A stretch of DNA of 49,236 bases from Staphylothermus sp. (GTDB taxonomy: Archaea > Thermoproteota > Thermoprotei_A > Sulfolobales > Desulfurococcaceae), in contig JAGGVR010000149.1 in NCBI GenBank assembly GCA_021157925.1, positions 1 to 49,236 on the forward strand, given 5' to 3'. A program made the translations under genes and the position numbers. The notes beneath the pieces were generated by a model. It ran no database searches, was not told where the DNA came from, and saw only the letters and a list, made by a program, of their open reading frames with translations. Position 1 is the stretch's first letter. Each line of letters starts with the position of its first letter. Shown piece after piece: positions 41,135 to 49,236 of the stretch.

Positions 41135-42531
41135 ATGATTGGCCAAATAATATCTGGTTCCTTACATATACCCGTTCTCGAATACAGTTCATATGCGGCT
41201 TTATCTGCTTCCTCTAATACTCTGTCTACATTAAACGTCAATATTTCCCTATTGTACATTACTAGTTTACCATCAATAATACTGTGTTTAACATCTAGTC
41301 CGGTAGCCGAAAATACTAAGTGAGCTATTGGGTTATTCAATGGTCTTAAGTGTGGCTGCCAATAATCAACAATTATTATATCTGCTCTCTTCCCCTTCTC
41401 TATACTACCAACCATATTGTCTATCATTAACGCTTTAGCTCCGTTAATAGTTGCCATTTCTAATACTTCTTCAGCCCGAATAGCTGTGGGGTCTAGCTTT
41501 CTAAGAGTTTGCAATAATGCTGCATGCTTCATTTCCCGAAGCAGATCATAATCGTTATTGCTTGGTCCCCCATCTGTTCCAAGAGCAACGTTTACTCCAC
41601 GGTCAAGCATTTCTCTGATCTTTGCAGCTCCGCTTCCTAGTTTCATATTACAGCATGGATTATGACTAACACTTGTACTTGTTCTTGCAAGAATAGAGAT
41701 CTCGTTATCATCAATCCATATAACATGAACAAGTACAACATTCTTACCAGTTAATCCAATCCATTCAGCAAATTCTACGGGTTTTTTGCCGAATTTCTTT
41801 AAAGTATATTCAACATCCGCTTTAACCTCTGCTAAGTGCATTGTTATGCCAGTTTTTAGTTCACGTGCTTTCTCAGAGATCTTTCTATATAGTTCTACAC
41901 TAACAGCACCAGGGGTTCGGGGACCGAACCATATCCAGATCTTATTGTCCCAGCCATGATACTTGTTGTAAAGTCTCAACGTGTCTTTAAAACTCTTATC
42001 ACCGAGCTCAACTAATCCTTCGTGAAGAATATTTTCTTCTAATGCATAACCAGTCATATCCATGACATGCCTTGCAACAGCCGCCCTGATACCGCTTTCA
42101 TGTATAAATTCAATGATATTGTCAGGACCATATATTCCAACTAGTCCTGTTTCTAGAAATGTAGTAGTACCTGTCCTAATCATTTCAGCGATTACGAGTT
42201 TTGCTGAAACCAGTGCTTCTTCGGGCTTATAATTACCTTGGAGAGGCCATATCCTATCCCTAAGCCACGGGATGAGAGGTTGGTACTCAGCACAAGCTCT
42301 TAGTAATCCTTGAGCTAAGTGTACATGTGTATTAATCAGACCCGGCATAACGATATCTTTTTCAGCATTAATCACGATATCGCTGTAATACCGATACTTT
42401 TTATCCAGTTCTTCTTTCTTACCAATATCTACTATATAACCATCCTCGATAGCGACAGCACCTTCTTTGATAATTCTTCTAGCATTATCCATTGTAATAA
42501 TCCATCCACCACGAATATAGATATCAGCCAT
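41131..42531 (-). CDS. Amidohydrolase, ATZ/TRZ chlorohydrolase-deaminase type
   Basis: 466 residues. Metal ligands in order: HVH in GLINTHVHLAQG, H in ITMHLAEVK, H in VLVHVIWID, D in ALGTDGGPSNNDYDLLREM. The last motif is typical of SAH/MTA, guanine and 8-oxoguanine deaminases. Likely deaminates a purine or adenosyl compound; the divergent adenine deaminase gene supports a purine-salvage role, by context only. ATG start with AAGGTG. Co-directional with the ABC permease, with which it overlaps by the ATGA. Confidence 0.85.
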   Translation of the reverse strand: MADIYIRGGWIITMDNARRIIKEGAVAIEDGYIVDIGKKEELDKKYRYYSDIVINAEKDIVMPGLINTHVHLAQGLLRACAEYQPLIPWLRDRIWPLQGNYKPEEALVSAKLVIAEMIRTGTTTFLETGLVGIYGPDNIIEFIHESGIRAAVARHVMDMTGYALEENILHEGLVELGDKSFKDTLRLYNKYHGWDNKIWIWFGPRTPGAVSVELYRKISEKARELKTGITMHLAEVKADVEYTLKKFGKKPVEFAEWIGLTGKNVVLVHVIWIDDNEISILARTSTSVSHNPCCNMKLGSGAAKIREMLDRGVNVALGTDGGPSNNDYDLLREMKHAALLQTLRKLDPTAIRAEEVLEMATINGAKALMIDNMVGSIEKGKRADIIIVDYWQPHLRPLNNPIAHLVFSATGLDVKHSIIDGKLVMYNREILTFNVDRVLEEADKAAYELYSRTGICKEPDIIWPII

Positions 42532-42643
42532 GAATTACACCTTGGAATAAACAAATACTATCATTATTTCTTTAAACAACAAGATAAGTTATTAAAGACT
42601 ATTTGACTAATGATAATAAAAAGGACATCGGTGCATTATCGAG

Positions 42644-44473
42644 TTGGTTCTACCCAGTATATTCAAATACGATGTAGAAGAGAGAATAAATCTTATTAAT
42701 ACCATTATGGGTAGAAAACCAGCTGATATAGTGATCAGTAATGTAAACATAGTGTTAACAACGACTGGAGAGATCCTAGAAGACGCCAGCATAGTAATTT
42801 CTGGCAAGAGAATCGCCGGAATGGGAAAGATAAATGAACTACACAGATTCGTGGGACGGGAGACAATAGTTATTGATGGAGAAAATAACTATGTATTACC
42901 GGGATTTATAGATCCACACGTACATATTGAGTCATCACTATTAACACCACGTGGATTCGCAAAATTAGCACTACGACATGGAACAACAACAATAGTTGCA
43001 GATCCTCACGAGATCGGGAATGTGCTGGGAAGCAGGGGAGTGGAACTATTTGTTGAAGCATCTAAAAACTTACCATTAAAGATACTGATCGATATACCAA
43101 GCTGTGTACCTGCAACAGATCCTTCTTTTGGATTAGAAACAACTGCTAACATTATTGGGATCGATGAAATAGAGAAACTAGCAATGCTAGAGGGAATAAT
43201 TGGTTTAGGAGAAGTAATGGATTATGTAAGCGTGTTAAATGCCAGTAAATACGTGTTGGAAAAAATAAGAATAGCGAATAAGTATGGATTAATAGTAAAT
43301 GGTCATGCACCGCTTTTACAGGGAGAAAAACTAGATGCCTACATAGATGCCGGTATATGGAGCGATCATGAATCAACTACTCTCGTAGAAGCAATAGAGA
43401 AAATAAGAAAAGGAATGTATGTTTTCATAAGAGAAGGCAGTGCATGGAAAGATCTTAAGGCCCTATCACCATTGCTAAAGAACAATAGCATTGATCTAAG
43501 ACTATGTAGTTTTGCATCAGACGATATAAACGTCGTAGACTTGATGGAGAAGGGGCATCTGGATAGAATCATTAATATAGCAATAGAATATGGGATAGAC
43601 CCTGTAAAAGCTATACAGCTAGCAACCATAGGTCCAGCGATAAGGCTTCATCTAGAAGACCATATCGGCGTTATTGGTCCAGCAAGGCTAGCAGACATAG
43701 TCTTTACTAAGAGCATTGAATACATAGAACCACGCACAGTAATAGCGAATGGAGAAATCATATACTATAAAGGAGAATTAAAGAAGCCGCTTCCAGAATA
43801 CAATTACCCAGAATACGCGTTAAACACTGTTAATATAGGCAAAATACCTAAACCAGAAGACCTACTAGTGAAAGTAAATGAGAAAAGGGGAATAGTAAGA
43901 GCCAATATTATCCAAGTAATACCAGGTTCAGCAATTACAAAGAGAGTAGTTGAGGAATTAGTAGTTGAGAATGGAGTATTGCTTCCAGATCCTAGTAGAG
44001 ACATTATACTAGCAACTGTAATAGACCGGCACAAAGCAACAGGAAGTACTGGCAAAGGATTCATTAAAGGACTAGGATTTAAAGCAGGAGCAATTGCTCA
44101 GACAATAGCGCATGATACACATAATCTAATAGTAGCAGGCAGTAATCCCGAAGACATGGTTAAAGCCATAGAATGGATAAAGAATAACCACGGAGGAATA
44201 GTCGTTGTAGATAATGGAGAAGTACTAGCAGGAATACCATTGAGACTAGCAGGACTTATGAGCACAGAAGAACCAGAAAAAGTATATGAAGAATACAAAA
44301 ACTTAACAAATACTCTAATGAAAAAATATGGTCTAGAATTCGAAGCATTCTTCATGACATTAGGACTAGTAGCCCTACCAGTAATACCAGAGATAAGATT
44401 AACTGATAAAGGATTAGTTGATGTTAATGAAGCAAAAATAATACCATTAATAGTAAATGAAGAATCTGACTAA
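42644..44473 (+). CDS. ade: Adenine deaminase
   Basis: Converts adenine to hypoxanthine and ammonia in purine salvage. Signature GFIDPHVHIESSLLTPRGFAKLA followed by HGTTTIVADPHEIGNVLG and, later, VNGHAPLLQGEKLDAYIDAG and SFASDDINV (metal ligands). C-terminal domain with TGKGFIKGLGFKAGAIAQTIAHDTHNLIVAG, typical of Ade and not of other amidohydrolases. The length of 609 is normal. TTG start, GGTG about 11 bases before. Divergent from the other amidohydrolase gene. Confidence 0.95.
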   Translation: MVLPSIFKYDVEERINLINTIMGRKPADIVISNVNIVLTTTGEILEDASIVISGKRIAGMGKINELHRFVGRETIVIDGENNYVLPGFIDPHVHIESSLLTPRGFAKLALRHGTTTIVADPHEIGNVLGSRGVELFVEASKNLPLKILIDIPSCVPATDPSFGLETTANIIGIDEIEKLAMLEGIIGLGEVMDYVSVLNASKYVLEKIRIANKYGLIVNGHAPLLQGEKLDAYIDAGIWSDHESTTLVEAIEKIRKGMYVFIREGSAWKDLKALSPLLKNNSIDLRLCSFASDDINVVDLMEKGHLDRIINIAIEYGIDPVKAIQLATIGPAIRLHLEDHIGVIGPARLADIVFTKSIEYIEPRTVIANGEIIYYKGELKKPLPEYNYPEYALNTVNIGKIPKPEDLLVKVNEKRGIVRANIIQVIPGSAITKRVVEELVVENGVLLPDPSRDIILATVIDRHKATGSTGKGFIKGLGFKAGAIAQTIAHDTHNLIVAGSNPEDMVKAIEWIKNNHGGIVVVDNGEVLAGIPLRLAGLMSTEEPEKVYEEYKNLTNTLMKKYGLEFEAFFMTLGLVALPVIPEIRLTDKGLVDVNEAKIIPLIVNEESD

Positions 44474-44526
44474 GTACATAATAGTTTTTCTCTATTTTCT
44501 TTACTCTTTCTACTTCCTTACTATTA

Positions 44527-45114
44527 TTACTGCTTTTCAGAGTTTTCTCCAAGAAGCCCTAAGCGTTGTTCTATTTTCTTAATCTCATCCTCTTCAAGAG
44601 GCATCATAACGGCTTTATCACTTATAATAGCTGAAACACCCTCAGGGTCAAGAAGCATAATAGTATACTTAATATGTCCGTCCCTTGCTTTTCTTAACAA
44701 ATCTAGTTTCTCAATACATTCTTTTTCAGGAGCATCGGGTTCACTACATAAGAATTCTGTTTTCTCAATGATATCCATAATAAGCCCTTCAATCGTCGTT
44801 ATAAACCCCATAGCTGCTGGCCCGGGATAAATCTCTACTCCAAGCTCTGGTATTATAATAGCAGTTGTAGATGATCTGATCAATATAGCGTTTTCGTCAC
44901 CTGGTTTCTCAACGGTATAAACTATTTTACGGGGACCCTTGCTCTCAGCTAATCTAACATCACTCCACTTGTAACCACAATGATCACATCTACCACTAGA
45001 TATTATTACTTTGCCAACAAGAGGCATATCATATAAGTGTTCTTCTACTTTAAATTCTCTGCCACAAACTGGGCATTTAACGTTGTATTCCAAGATCTTC
45101 TGAATACACTCCAT
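44527..45114 (-). CDS. ZPR1-type zinc-finger protein
   Basis: Archaeal ZPR1 homologue. Zinc finger CPVCGREFKVEEHLYDMPLVGKVIISSGRCDHCGYKW (Cys14, 17, 43, 46 from the chosen start), then KGPRKIVYTVEKPGDENAILIRSS and IPELGVEIYPGPAAMGFITTIEG, which are the signature of the beta domain. Eukaryotic ZPR1 binds and helps fold elongation factor 1A; the archaeal role is presumed similar. The ORF track starts at GTG 45153; ATG 45114 (MECIQKILEYN) has GGGAT before it. A leaderless GTG start is also possible, as a TATA-like TTATATAC lies about 25 bases upstream of it. Confidence 0.9.
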   Translation of the reverse strand: MECIQKILEYNVKCPVCGREFKVEEHLYDMPLVGKVIISSGRCDHCGYKWSDVRLAESKGPRKIVYTVEKPGDENAILIRSSTTAIIIPELGVEIYPGPAAMGFITTIEGLIMDIIEKTEFLCSEPDAPEKECIEKLDLLRKARDGHIKYTIMLLDPEGVSAIISDKAVMMPLEEDEIKKIEQRLGLLGENSEKQ

Positions 45115-45210
45115 AATATAATCCCTGCTTCTAACCAGTATTACTGCACGCACTTAATTATAATGCATGTATATAATAAATTAGTTTTGACCAGCGAGGT
45201 ATAGGTAAAA

Positions 45211-46104
45211 TTGCCGTATCTAAGAGTAATAAGATTATTTGATCCATGGAAAAGTCCTTTATGTACTTGTCCGAGAAAATATAGTTTACACCCATATACT
45301 GGGTGCAGCCATTTCTGCCTATACTGTTATGCTACTTCATACATAGGTAGAAGACCAAGTACCCCTAAAAACATGTTTCTAAGAAACCTTCGATCAGATT
45401 TAAAGAGGATCAATAAGAACTTAGTTGTTGAGATAAGTACTAGTAGTGACCCATATCCTCCTGTAGAGAAGTGGTTATTATTAACAAGGAAAACACTAGA
45501 ACTACTTGTTGAACACAAGGTTAAGACATTAATAACAACTAAGGGATCTATCGTCGTCAGAGACATAGATCTATTGTTAATGACGCCATCAGCCGTAATG
45601 ATAACAATAACTACACTAGACAATAGAATAGCTAAGATCATGGAACCAGGAGCTCCAACACCAGACAAACGAGTAGAAGCTGTAAAACAACTTGCTGAAT
45701 CGAAAATACCTGTAGGTGTGAGAATTGACCCCATCATTCCTGGGATCAATGATGATTTCTATTCAATAAAAGAACTAATTGACCAAGTTATTGATGCCGG
45801 CGCAAAACACGTAGTAGTTTCAACTTATAAGGCTAGATGGGATAACTTGAAAAGAATGATCGAGGCTTTTCCAGAGTGTTCAGAGTATTGGCAAAAACTA
45901 TATATTATAGATGGAAAACGTATTCATGGATACATGTATTTAGATAGAAGCCTCCGCGAAAAGATCTTGAAACCGATCATAGACTATGCACAATCAAAGA
46001 AAATAACAATAGCTACCTGTAGAGAAGGATTGGGGCCAGAATATTTCAAAGCACCAAGTTGTGACGGAACACATTTGATAAGATTTCATCCTGGAATGAA
46101 ATAG
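45211..46104 (+). CDS. Radical SAM protein, SPL/Rv2578c-like (COG1533)
   Basis: Radical SAM enzyme of the spore-photoproduct-lyase-like group. Cluster motif GCSHFCLYCYA (Cys32, 36, 39: CX3CX2C). Other family features: EISTSSDPYPPVEK, LITTKGSIVVRDIDLL, MEPGAPTPDKRVEAV, IPVGVRIDPIIPGINDD. 297 residues. True spore photoproduct lyase has extra features; the archaeal members are uncharacterised. TTG start after GAGGTATAGGTAAAA. A structured RNA candidate follows directly, its 3' end touching this stop codon on the opposite strand. Confidence 0.87.
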   Translation: MPYLRVIRLFDPWKSPLCTCPRKYSLHPYTGCSHFCLYCYATSYIGRRPSTPKNMFLRNLRSDLKRINKNLVVEISTSSDPYPPVEKWLLLTRKTLELLVEHKVKTLITTKGSIVVRDIDLLLMTPSAVMITITTLDNRIAKIMEPGAPTPDKRVEAVKQLAESKIPVGVRIDPIIPGINDDFYSIKELIDQVIDAGAKHVVVSTYKARWDNLKRMIEAFPECSEYWQKLYIIDGKRIHGYMYLDRSLREKILKPIIDYAQSKKITIATCREGLGPEYFKAPSCDGTHLIRFHPGMK

Positions 46105-46177
46105 TGTACCCCGCCCGACCGACCTCCTTCATATCCATCCCCCATAAGGGGTCTCTGGAGGTGTGAGGAGGCGGGGC
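46102..46177 (-). ncRNA. Candidate H/ACA guide sRNA
   Basis: A 69-base block with about 67% G+C in AT-rich surroundings folds, on the minus strand, as CCCCGCC / TCCTCAC / ACCTCC / AGAGA / CCCC-TTAT-GGGG / GATGGATATGAA / GGAGGT / CGGTCG / GGCGGGG then T-ACA-CTA. So: a 7-bp lower stem, a two-sided guide pocket, a 6-bp upper stem, an asymmetric internal loop with GA steps that could be a kink-turn, a capped tip and an ACA box. From the top of the pocket to ACA is 14 bases, as in known H/ACA RNAs. A TATA-like TTATTTAAG lies upstream on that strand near 46203-46211. Not matched to a target. Confidence 0.7.
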
Positions 46178-46180
46178 CTG

Positions 46181-46533
46181 TTTTATTTTCTGTCATATTC
46201 GACTTAAATAATTAATTTATGAACGCAATTCCACCATGGTATAGTTCAATATAGTATTTGGAGAACTAATTAATTCATATACCTATGACGAACTAATGAA
46301 AAGGGATGTTGACGTTGAAAAAAGTTTATCGAGACACGGCGCATATAATGCTCCTAAAAATGTTAATGCCCTAGTGTTTTACTAGTCCAACTAATACTAA
46401 TGTTAACTCAATAATGATCGGGGTAATACTAGGAATACAACTGTCCATTGAAAACAATGTCCAAAATTTTAATACTTAGATAAACTATGTGAAGTAATTG
46501 TACTAAGCAGACTATAGAAGAGATGATTCTGCC
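46181..46533. other. Intergenic region, mostly without recognisable features
   Basis: About 350 bases between the RNA candidate and hxlB. It contains TATA-like sequences for the RNA (minus strand) and for hxlB (AAAATTTTAATAC, 46464-46476), and a possible broken reading frame at 46236-46385. No tRNA, repeat or intact ORF is seen. Confidence 0.5.
46236..46385 (+). pseudogene. Possible gene remnant with in-frame TAG
   Basis: From ATG 46236 the frame meets TAG at the third codon (46242), then stays open for 46 codons with ordinary composition (FGELINSYTYDELMKRDVDV ... GAYNAPKNVNALVFY). It may be a decayed fragment of a gene; no family is recognised and it may be chance. Confidence 0.2.
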
Positions 46534-47142
46534 TTGGTTGAAGGCTTAGCCCGTAGTGCTATGATTGAAATAGCTACTTTCATAATGAGATCTATAGAGA
46601 TTATTAGTGAAGAAGAAAAGAACAAAATGATCGAGACACTAGTAGACGCCTATAATAGAGGAGCACATATTCTAGTAATGGGTGCCGGAAGAAGTGGTTT
46701 AGTCGGCAAAGCATTCGCTATGAGGCTCCTACATCTTGGGTTCCAAGTATATGTGTTAGGCGAGACAATAGTACCCAGAATCAAAGAAGGAGACGTAGTA
46801 ATAGCTATATCTGGTTCCGGACGCACAAGACTCATTGTTACAGCTGCAGAAGCAGCTAAACATGTTGGTGCAAAAGTAATTGCTTTAACAACCTATCCAG
46901 ACAGCCCATTAGGTAAACTAGCTGATATAGTAGTTAGAGTACCTGGAAGAACAAAGATAGCGAAGGAGGAAGACTATTTTGCCAGACAGATCCTTGGAAT
47001 ACACGAGCCCCTAGCCCCTCTAGGCACATTGTTCGAAGACACTTCTCTTGTTTTTCTAGACAGTGTAGTAGTTGAACTCATGAATAAGTTGGGAAAAACA
47101 GAAGAAGACCTTAGAAACGCACACGCAAACATAGAGCTCTAA
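46534..47142 (+). CDS. hxlB: 6-phospho-3-hexuloisomerase (SIS domain)
   Basis: SIS-fold isomerase interconverting hexulose-6-phosphate and fructose-6-phosphate; in archaea it works in reverse RuMP to supply pentoses. Motifs: [63 protein letters not shown] and [20 protein letters not shown], the last being characteristic of the family. 202 residues. TTG start. Many archaea fuse or pair it with hexulose-6-phosphate synthase; that gene is not here. Confidence 0.92.
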   Translation: MVEGLARSAMIEIATFIMRSIEIISEEEKNKMIETLVDAYNRGAHILVMGAGRSGLVGKAFAMRLLHLGFQVYVLGETIVPRIKEGDVVIAISGSGRTRLIVTAAEAAKHVGAKVIALTTYPDSPLGKLADIVVRVPGRTKIAKEEDYFARQILGIHEPLAPLGTLFEDTSLVFLDSVVVELMNKLGKTEEDLRNAHANIEL

Positions 47143-47249
47143 ATAAACCATATATTTTTCATTGACCACTTCTCAAATAATCATTGTTCACTTCTGAAAA
47201 TACAATTGTAAATACTAGAACAGCCAAATATTTGAAACAGGTGAATAAA

Positions 47250-47606
47250 ATGGCTGAAGAGCACAAGAAAACCCAAATAAGTGAAATAGAAGAACTAGAC
47301 GCAGTAGCGAAATTCATCGATAAATTAAAGGATTCGCTAAAAGACATACTAAACATGATATTAGAAACAATAAGCGGCAAAAAGATCGGGGAAGACGTAG
47401 CTCAATTCTACGAATCATTAAAAACACGTGGATTACCAGATGAAATTGCTATAAAGCTTACAGAAGAGTACTTTAGGAAAAGAATCGAAGCCATACCATC
47501 ACTAAATGAATTATTCAAGCAATTCACTGGGAGAAGAGGATTTACAAAACCCGATGTAAAAATATTATTTGAAAAAGAAAAACAAGAGGAAAAAGAAGAG
47601 AAATAA
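47250..47606 (+). CDS. Small acidic helical protein, 118 aa
   Basis: Unrecognised. Charged, all-helical protein: AEEHKKTQISEIEELDAVAK, a hydrophobic-phased helix IDKLKDSLKDILNMILETI, then LPDEIAIKLTEEYFRKRIE and a Lys/Glu-rich tail. No membrane segment or metal motif. ORF track starts at 47184; ATG 47250 after CAGGTGAATAAA is clearly better. It lies alone, 107 bases after hxlB. Possibly a scaffold or adaptor; no function is claimed. Confidence 0.6.
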   Translation: MAEEHKKTQISEIEELDAVAKFIDKLKDSLKDILNMILETISGKKIGEDVAQFYESLKTRGLPDEIAIKLTEEYFRKRIEAIPSLNELFKQFTGRRGFTKPDVKILFEKEKQEEKEEK

Positions 47607-47695
47607 AACCAATCATAATATAGTGAATTTTCCAATTAACAATTTTTTCTTAATATCCATAAACAATGTAGCAAGATCTATTTGAGGGATAAAAT

Positions 47696-48145
47696 ATGTC
47701 CACCAATATTGAGAAACGTCTAGAAAGAATAGAAAATCTTCTAACCAGCTTACTTGCAAGACTGGCAATTCTTGAGGAAAAGCTTAGAACAATGGGTTAT
47801 GACTCATCAGAATTAAAAACTGCTTATCACTTAATGTCTATTTTAAGCATTCCACCTATTTTGGCGCTAGAAGCCTCTAGAAGATTTTACTCGGTTTTGT
47901 CTAGTCATAAAGAATTCCTTGACGAAATAAGTAAATGTATAATCGAAGTATTATCAACATGCGAAGAACTAAGTATTTCAGAAATTACTAGGCGGGTGAA
48001 ATCTCTTAGAGGTAAGTCATCTAGGAGAATTATAGCTGAAAAATTAAGGATGCTAGAAAATTTTGGAATAGTAACTAGTAAAACTTATCCAAACAAAAAG
48101 TTGTATATGCTCACAAAGTGTTTAAGTGAGAAATATGAAAATTAG
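47696..48145 (+). CDS. Winged-helix regulator with N-terminal coiled coil
   Basis: 149 residues. Residues 1-40 form a coiled coil (IEKRLERIENLLTSLLARLAILEEKL), followed by a helical stretch and a C-terminal winged helix (LSISEITRRVKSLRGKSSRRIIAEKLRMLENFGIV, then KKLYMLTKC). Likely a dimeric DNA-binding transcription regulator. ATG start after GAGGGATAAA. It overlaps the next membrane-protein gene by 11 bases, so the two are translated together. Confidence 0.75.
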   Translation: MSTNIEKRLERIENLLTSLLARLAILEEKLRTMGYDSSELKTAYHLMSILSIPPILALEASRRFYSVLSSHKEFLDEISKCIIEVLSTCEELSISEITRRVKSLRGKSSRRIIAEKLRMLENFGIVTSKTYPNKKLYMLTKCLSEKYEN

Positions 48146-48431
48146 ACAAATTGAAAAACTAAGATATTACTTTATGCTTTTCGATGTTATTTTAGGAATA
48201 GTATCTAGCTCAATTATTTATCTATTCTACCTTTACATATATATTTTAATTAAGTTAACGTATTACACGATCGTTTTAAGACTTGTACTTATAAAGCATA
48301 GACTACCTAGGAAACTAAGGAAAAAAATTGTATGGATGTATGAAGAAAAACTAACTAAACTACTTTCTCTTGATCTTTTCGAAAATATTCCATTAAGTAG
48401 TTTCTCTAGAAAACGAAAACGCGTAAAATGA
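48135..48431 (+). CDS. Small membrane protein coupled to regulator gene
   Basis: 98 residues. Two adjacent hydrophobic helices (MLFDVILGIVSSSIIYLFYL and LIKLTYYTIVLRLVLI) followed by a basic cytoplasmic-type tail (RLPRKLRKKIVWMYEEKL ... SRKRKRVK). ORF track uses GTG 48126; ATG 48135 has GTGAG before it. It begins inside the winged-helix gene. Function unknown; the arrangement suggests a membrane sensor or anchor for that regulator. Confidence 0.62.
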   Translation: MKIRQIEKLRYYFMLFDVILGIVSSSIIYLFYLYIYILIKLTYYTIVLRLVLIKHRLPRKLRKKIVWMYEEKLTKLLSLDLFENIPLSSFSRKRKRVK

Positions 48432-48534
48432 TTAATTGATTGCTCAGTTAATATGATAAAATGTATATATAGTAACAACTTATCCTAATTAATGAAGCTG
48501 TTAATGAACCTATATGTTAGGAGGCCTAAGTATC

Positions 48535-49236
48535 ATGTATGACGATTATGCTGTATATGTTGAAAACTTAGTAAAGATATATGGGAAGGGCAGTATTGGT
48601 GTAGATGGTTTGAGCTTTACGGTAAAACCTGGTGAAATATATGGATTAATAGGGCCAAATGGTAGTGGTAAAACAACGACTCTTAGAGTATTAGCAACAC
48701 TGATAAAGCCCACGAGTGGTAAGGCGTATATTTTTGGTGTAGATGTTACCAAAGAACCATTAAAGATAAGGAGAATGATCAATTATTTACCCGAAGAAGC
48801 CGGGGCTTATAGAGATTTAACTGGAATGGATTTTATTAGATTTATGCTTGCACTACGATTTAAGGGAGAAGAACTCGAAAAAGCTATTGATGAGGCTGTT
48901 CAAATTTCGGATCTAGGGCTTAAATTATTCAAACCAATTAGAGGATATAGCAAGGGTATGAAGAGAATACTTGCGTTAAGCGTAGTATTAGCTTCTAAGC
49001 CTAAATTACTAATTCTTGACGAACCGACAACGGGACTAGATGTCGAGAGGAGCCTATATGTTAGGAATCTTATAAGGAAATATAATCAAGAATATGGTGT
49101 CACAGTATTACTTAGTAGTCATAACATGTTGGAAGTAGAATACTTATGCCATAGAGTAGGGATGATCTATAAGGGCAGAATCATTGCCGAAGGCAATATT
49201 GAGGAACTCAAGGCTAAAACCAATAGTAGAAATCTC
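48535..49236 (+). CDS. ABC transporter ATP-binding protein (partial, runs off window)
   Basis: Open to the last base of the window, so it is absent from the ORF track. 234 residues seen. Walker A GLIGPNGSGKTTTLRVL, Q-loop region NYLPEEAGAYRDLTG, signature GYSKGMKRILALS (the usual LSGG is replaced by YSKG), Walker B LLILDEPTTGLD, His switch LLSSHNMLEVEYL. This is the DrrA/CcmA-like exporter type that pairs with ABC-2 permeases; the partner is probably just beyond the window. ATG with TAGGAGGCCT upstream and a TATA-like ATGTATATATAG near 48460. Confidence 0.93.
   Translation, partial: MYDDYAVYVENLVKIYGKGSIGVDGLSFTVKPGEIYGLIGPNGSGKTTTLRVLATLIKPTSGKAYIFGVDVTKEPLKIRRMINYLPEEAGAYRDLTGMDFIRFMLALRFKGEELEKAIDEAVQISDLGLKLFKPIRGYSKGMKRILALSVVLASKPKLLILDEPTTGLDVERSLYVRNLIRKYNQEYGVTVLLSSHNMLEVEYLCHRVGMIYKGRIIAEGNIEELKAKTNSRNL

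Noticed and set aside
46108-46190. GC-rich hairpin as a plus-strand terminator of the radical SAM gene
   Set aside because: A T-run follows on the plus strand, but the two-stem pocket, ACA box and upstream TATA on the minus strand fit an H/ACA RNA better; terminator use in addition cannot be excluded.
1-49236. CRISPR arrays, insertion sequences, integrases, toxin-antitoxin pairs
   Set aside because: No regularly spaced repeats, transposase or integrase motifs were seen. The RHH proteins next to sat have no toxin-like partner gene.

Overview
The window is a compact, AT-rich, gene-dense archaeal chromosome segment. The gene content points to a hyperthermophilic crenarchaeon of the Desulfurococcales, most like Staphylothermus. 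This is an inference from an AglB/STT3 oligosaccharyltransferase, an ESCRT-III-like (CdvB-type) protein, Hel308, mevalonate kinase, a MoeA-PBP fusion, ZPR1, adenine deaminase, GGTG/GGAGG ribosome binding sites and frequent TTG/GTG starts. I found no rRNA, tRNA, CRISPR array, insertion sequence or prophage.

Layout. 1-11.7 kb: N-glycosylation (aglB), an ESCRT-III-like protein, a winged-helix/degenerate-nuclease-like protein, an Mrp-type Fe-S ATPase, an SLC41/MgtE-like cation transporter, mevalonate kinase, an amidohydrolase, a nitrilase and several unknowns. 11.7-19.4 kb: divergent moeA-PBP and hel308, a CmpX-like membrane protein, a COG1031-type radical SAM protein and a stand-alone Lrp/AsnC RAM domain. 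19.4-27.9 kb: a SpeA-type arginine decarboxylase, a DUF357/FAD-synthase-like protein, a flavodoxin-fold reductase, a second RAM protein, a C/D box sRNA candidate, an AEC carrier, a PA14 protein without a signal peptide, an HD phosphohydrolase and an Asp/Asn-tRNA-synthetase-like enzyme.

28-33.8 kb: a sulfate-activation island made of an SLC13 permease, ATP sulfurylase bracketed by two related ribbon-helix-helix proteins, APS kinase and a type I phosphodiesterase. Together these could import and activate sulfate to PAPS; no PAPS reductase or sulfotransferase is in the window. 33.8-40 kb: a biotin-dependent carboxylase/decarboxylase subunit, an RNA m5C methyltransferase, a polysaccharide deacetylase, SufS and a 56-residue basic protein (CC1-like) that the ORF track misses. 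40-49 kb: an ABC-2 permease, an amidohydrolase divergent from adenine deaminase, ZPR1, an SPL-like radical SAM protein, a GC-rich structured RNA that fits an H/ACA guide sRNA on the minus strand, 6-phospho-3-hexuloisomerase, a winged-helix/membrane-protein pair and the start of an ABC ATPase that runs off the end.

The strongest items outside protein genes are the H/ACA-like RNA at 46102-46177 and the C/D box RNA at 23247-23320. Several perfect palindromes sit at, or just downstream of, TATA-like boxes. All functional calls come from reading motifs by eye; no database search was run.
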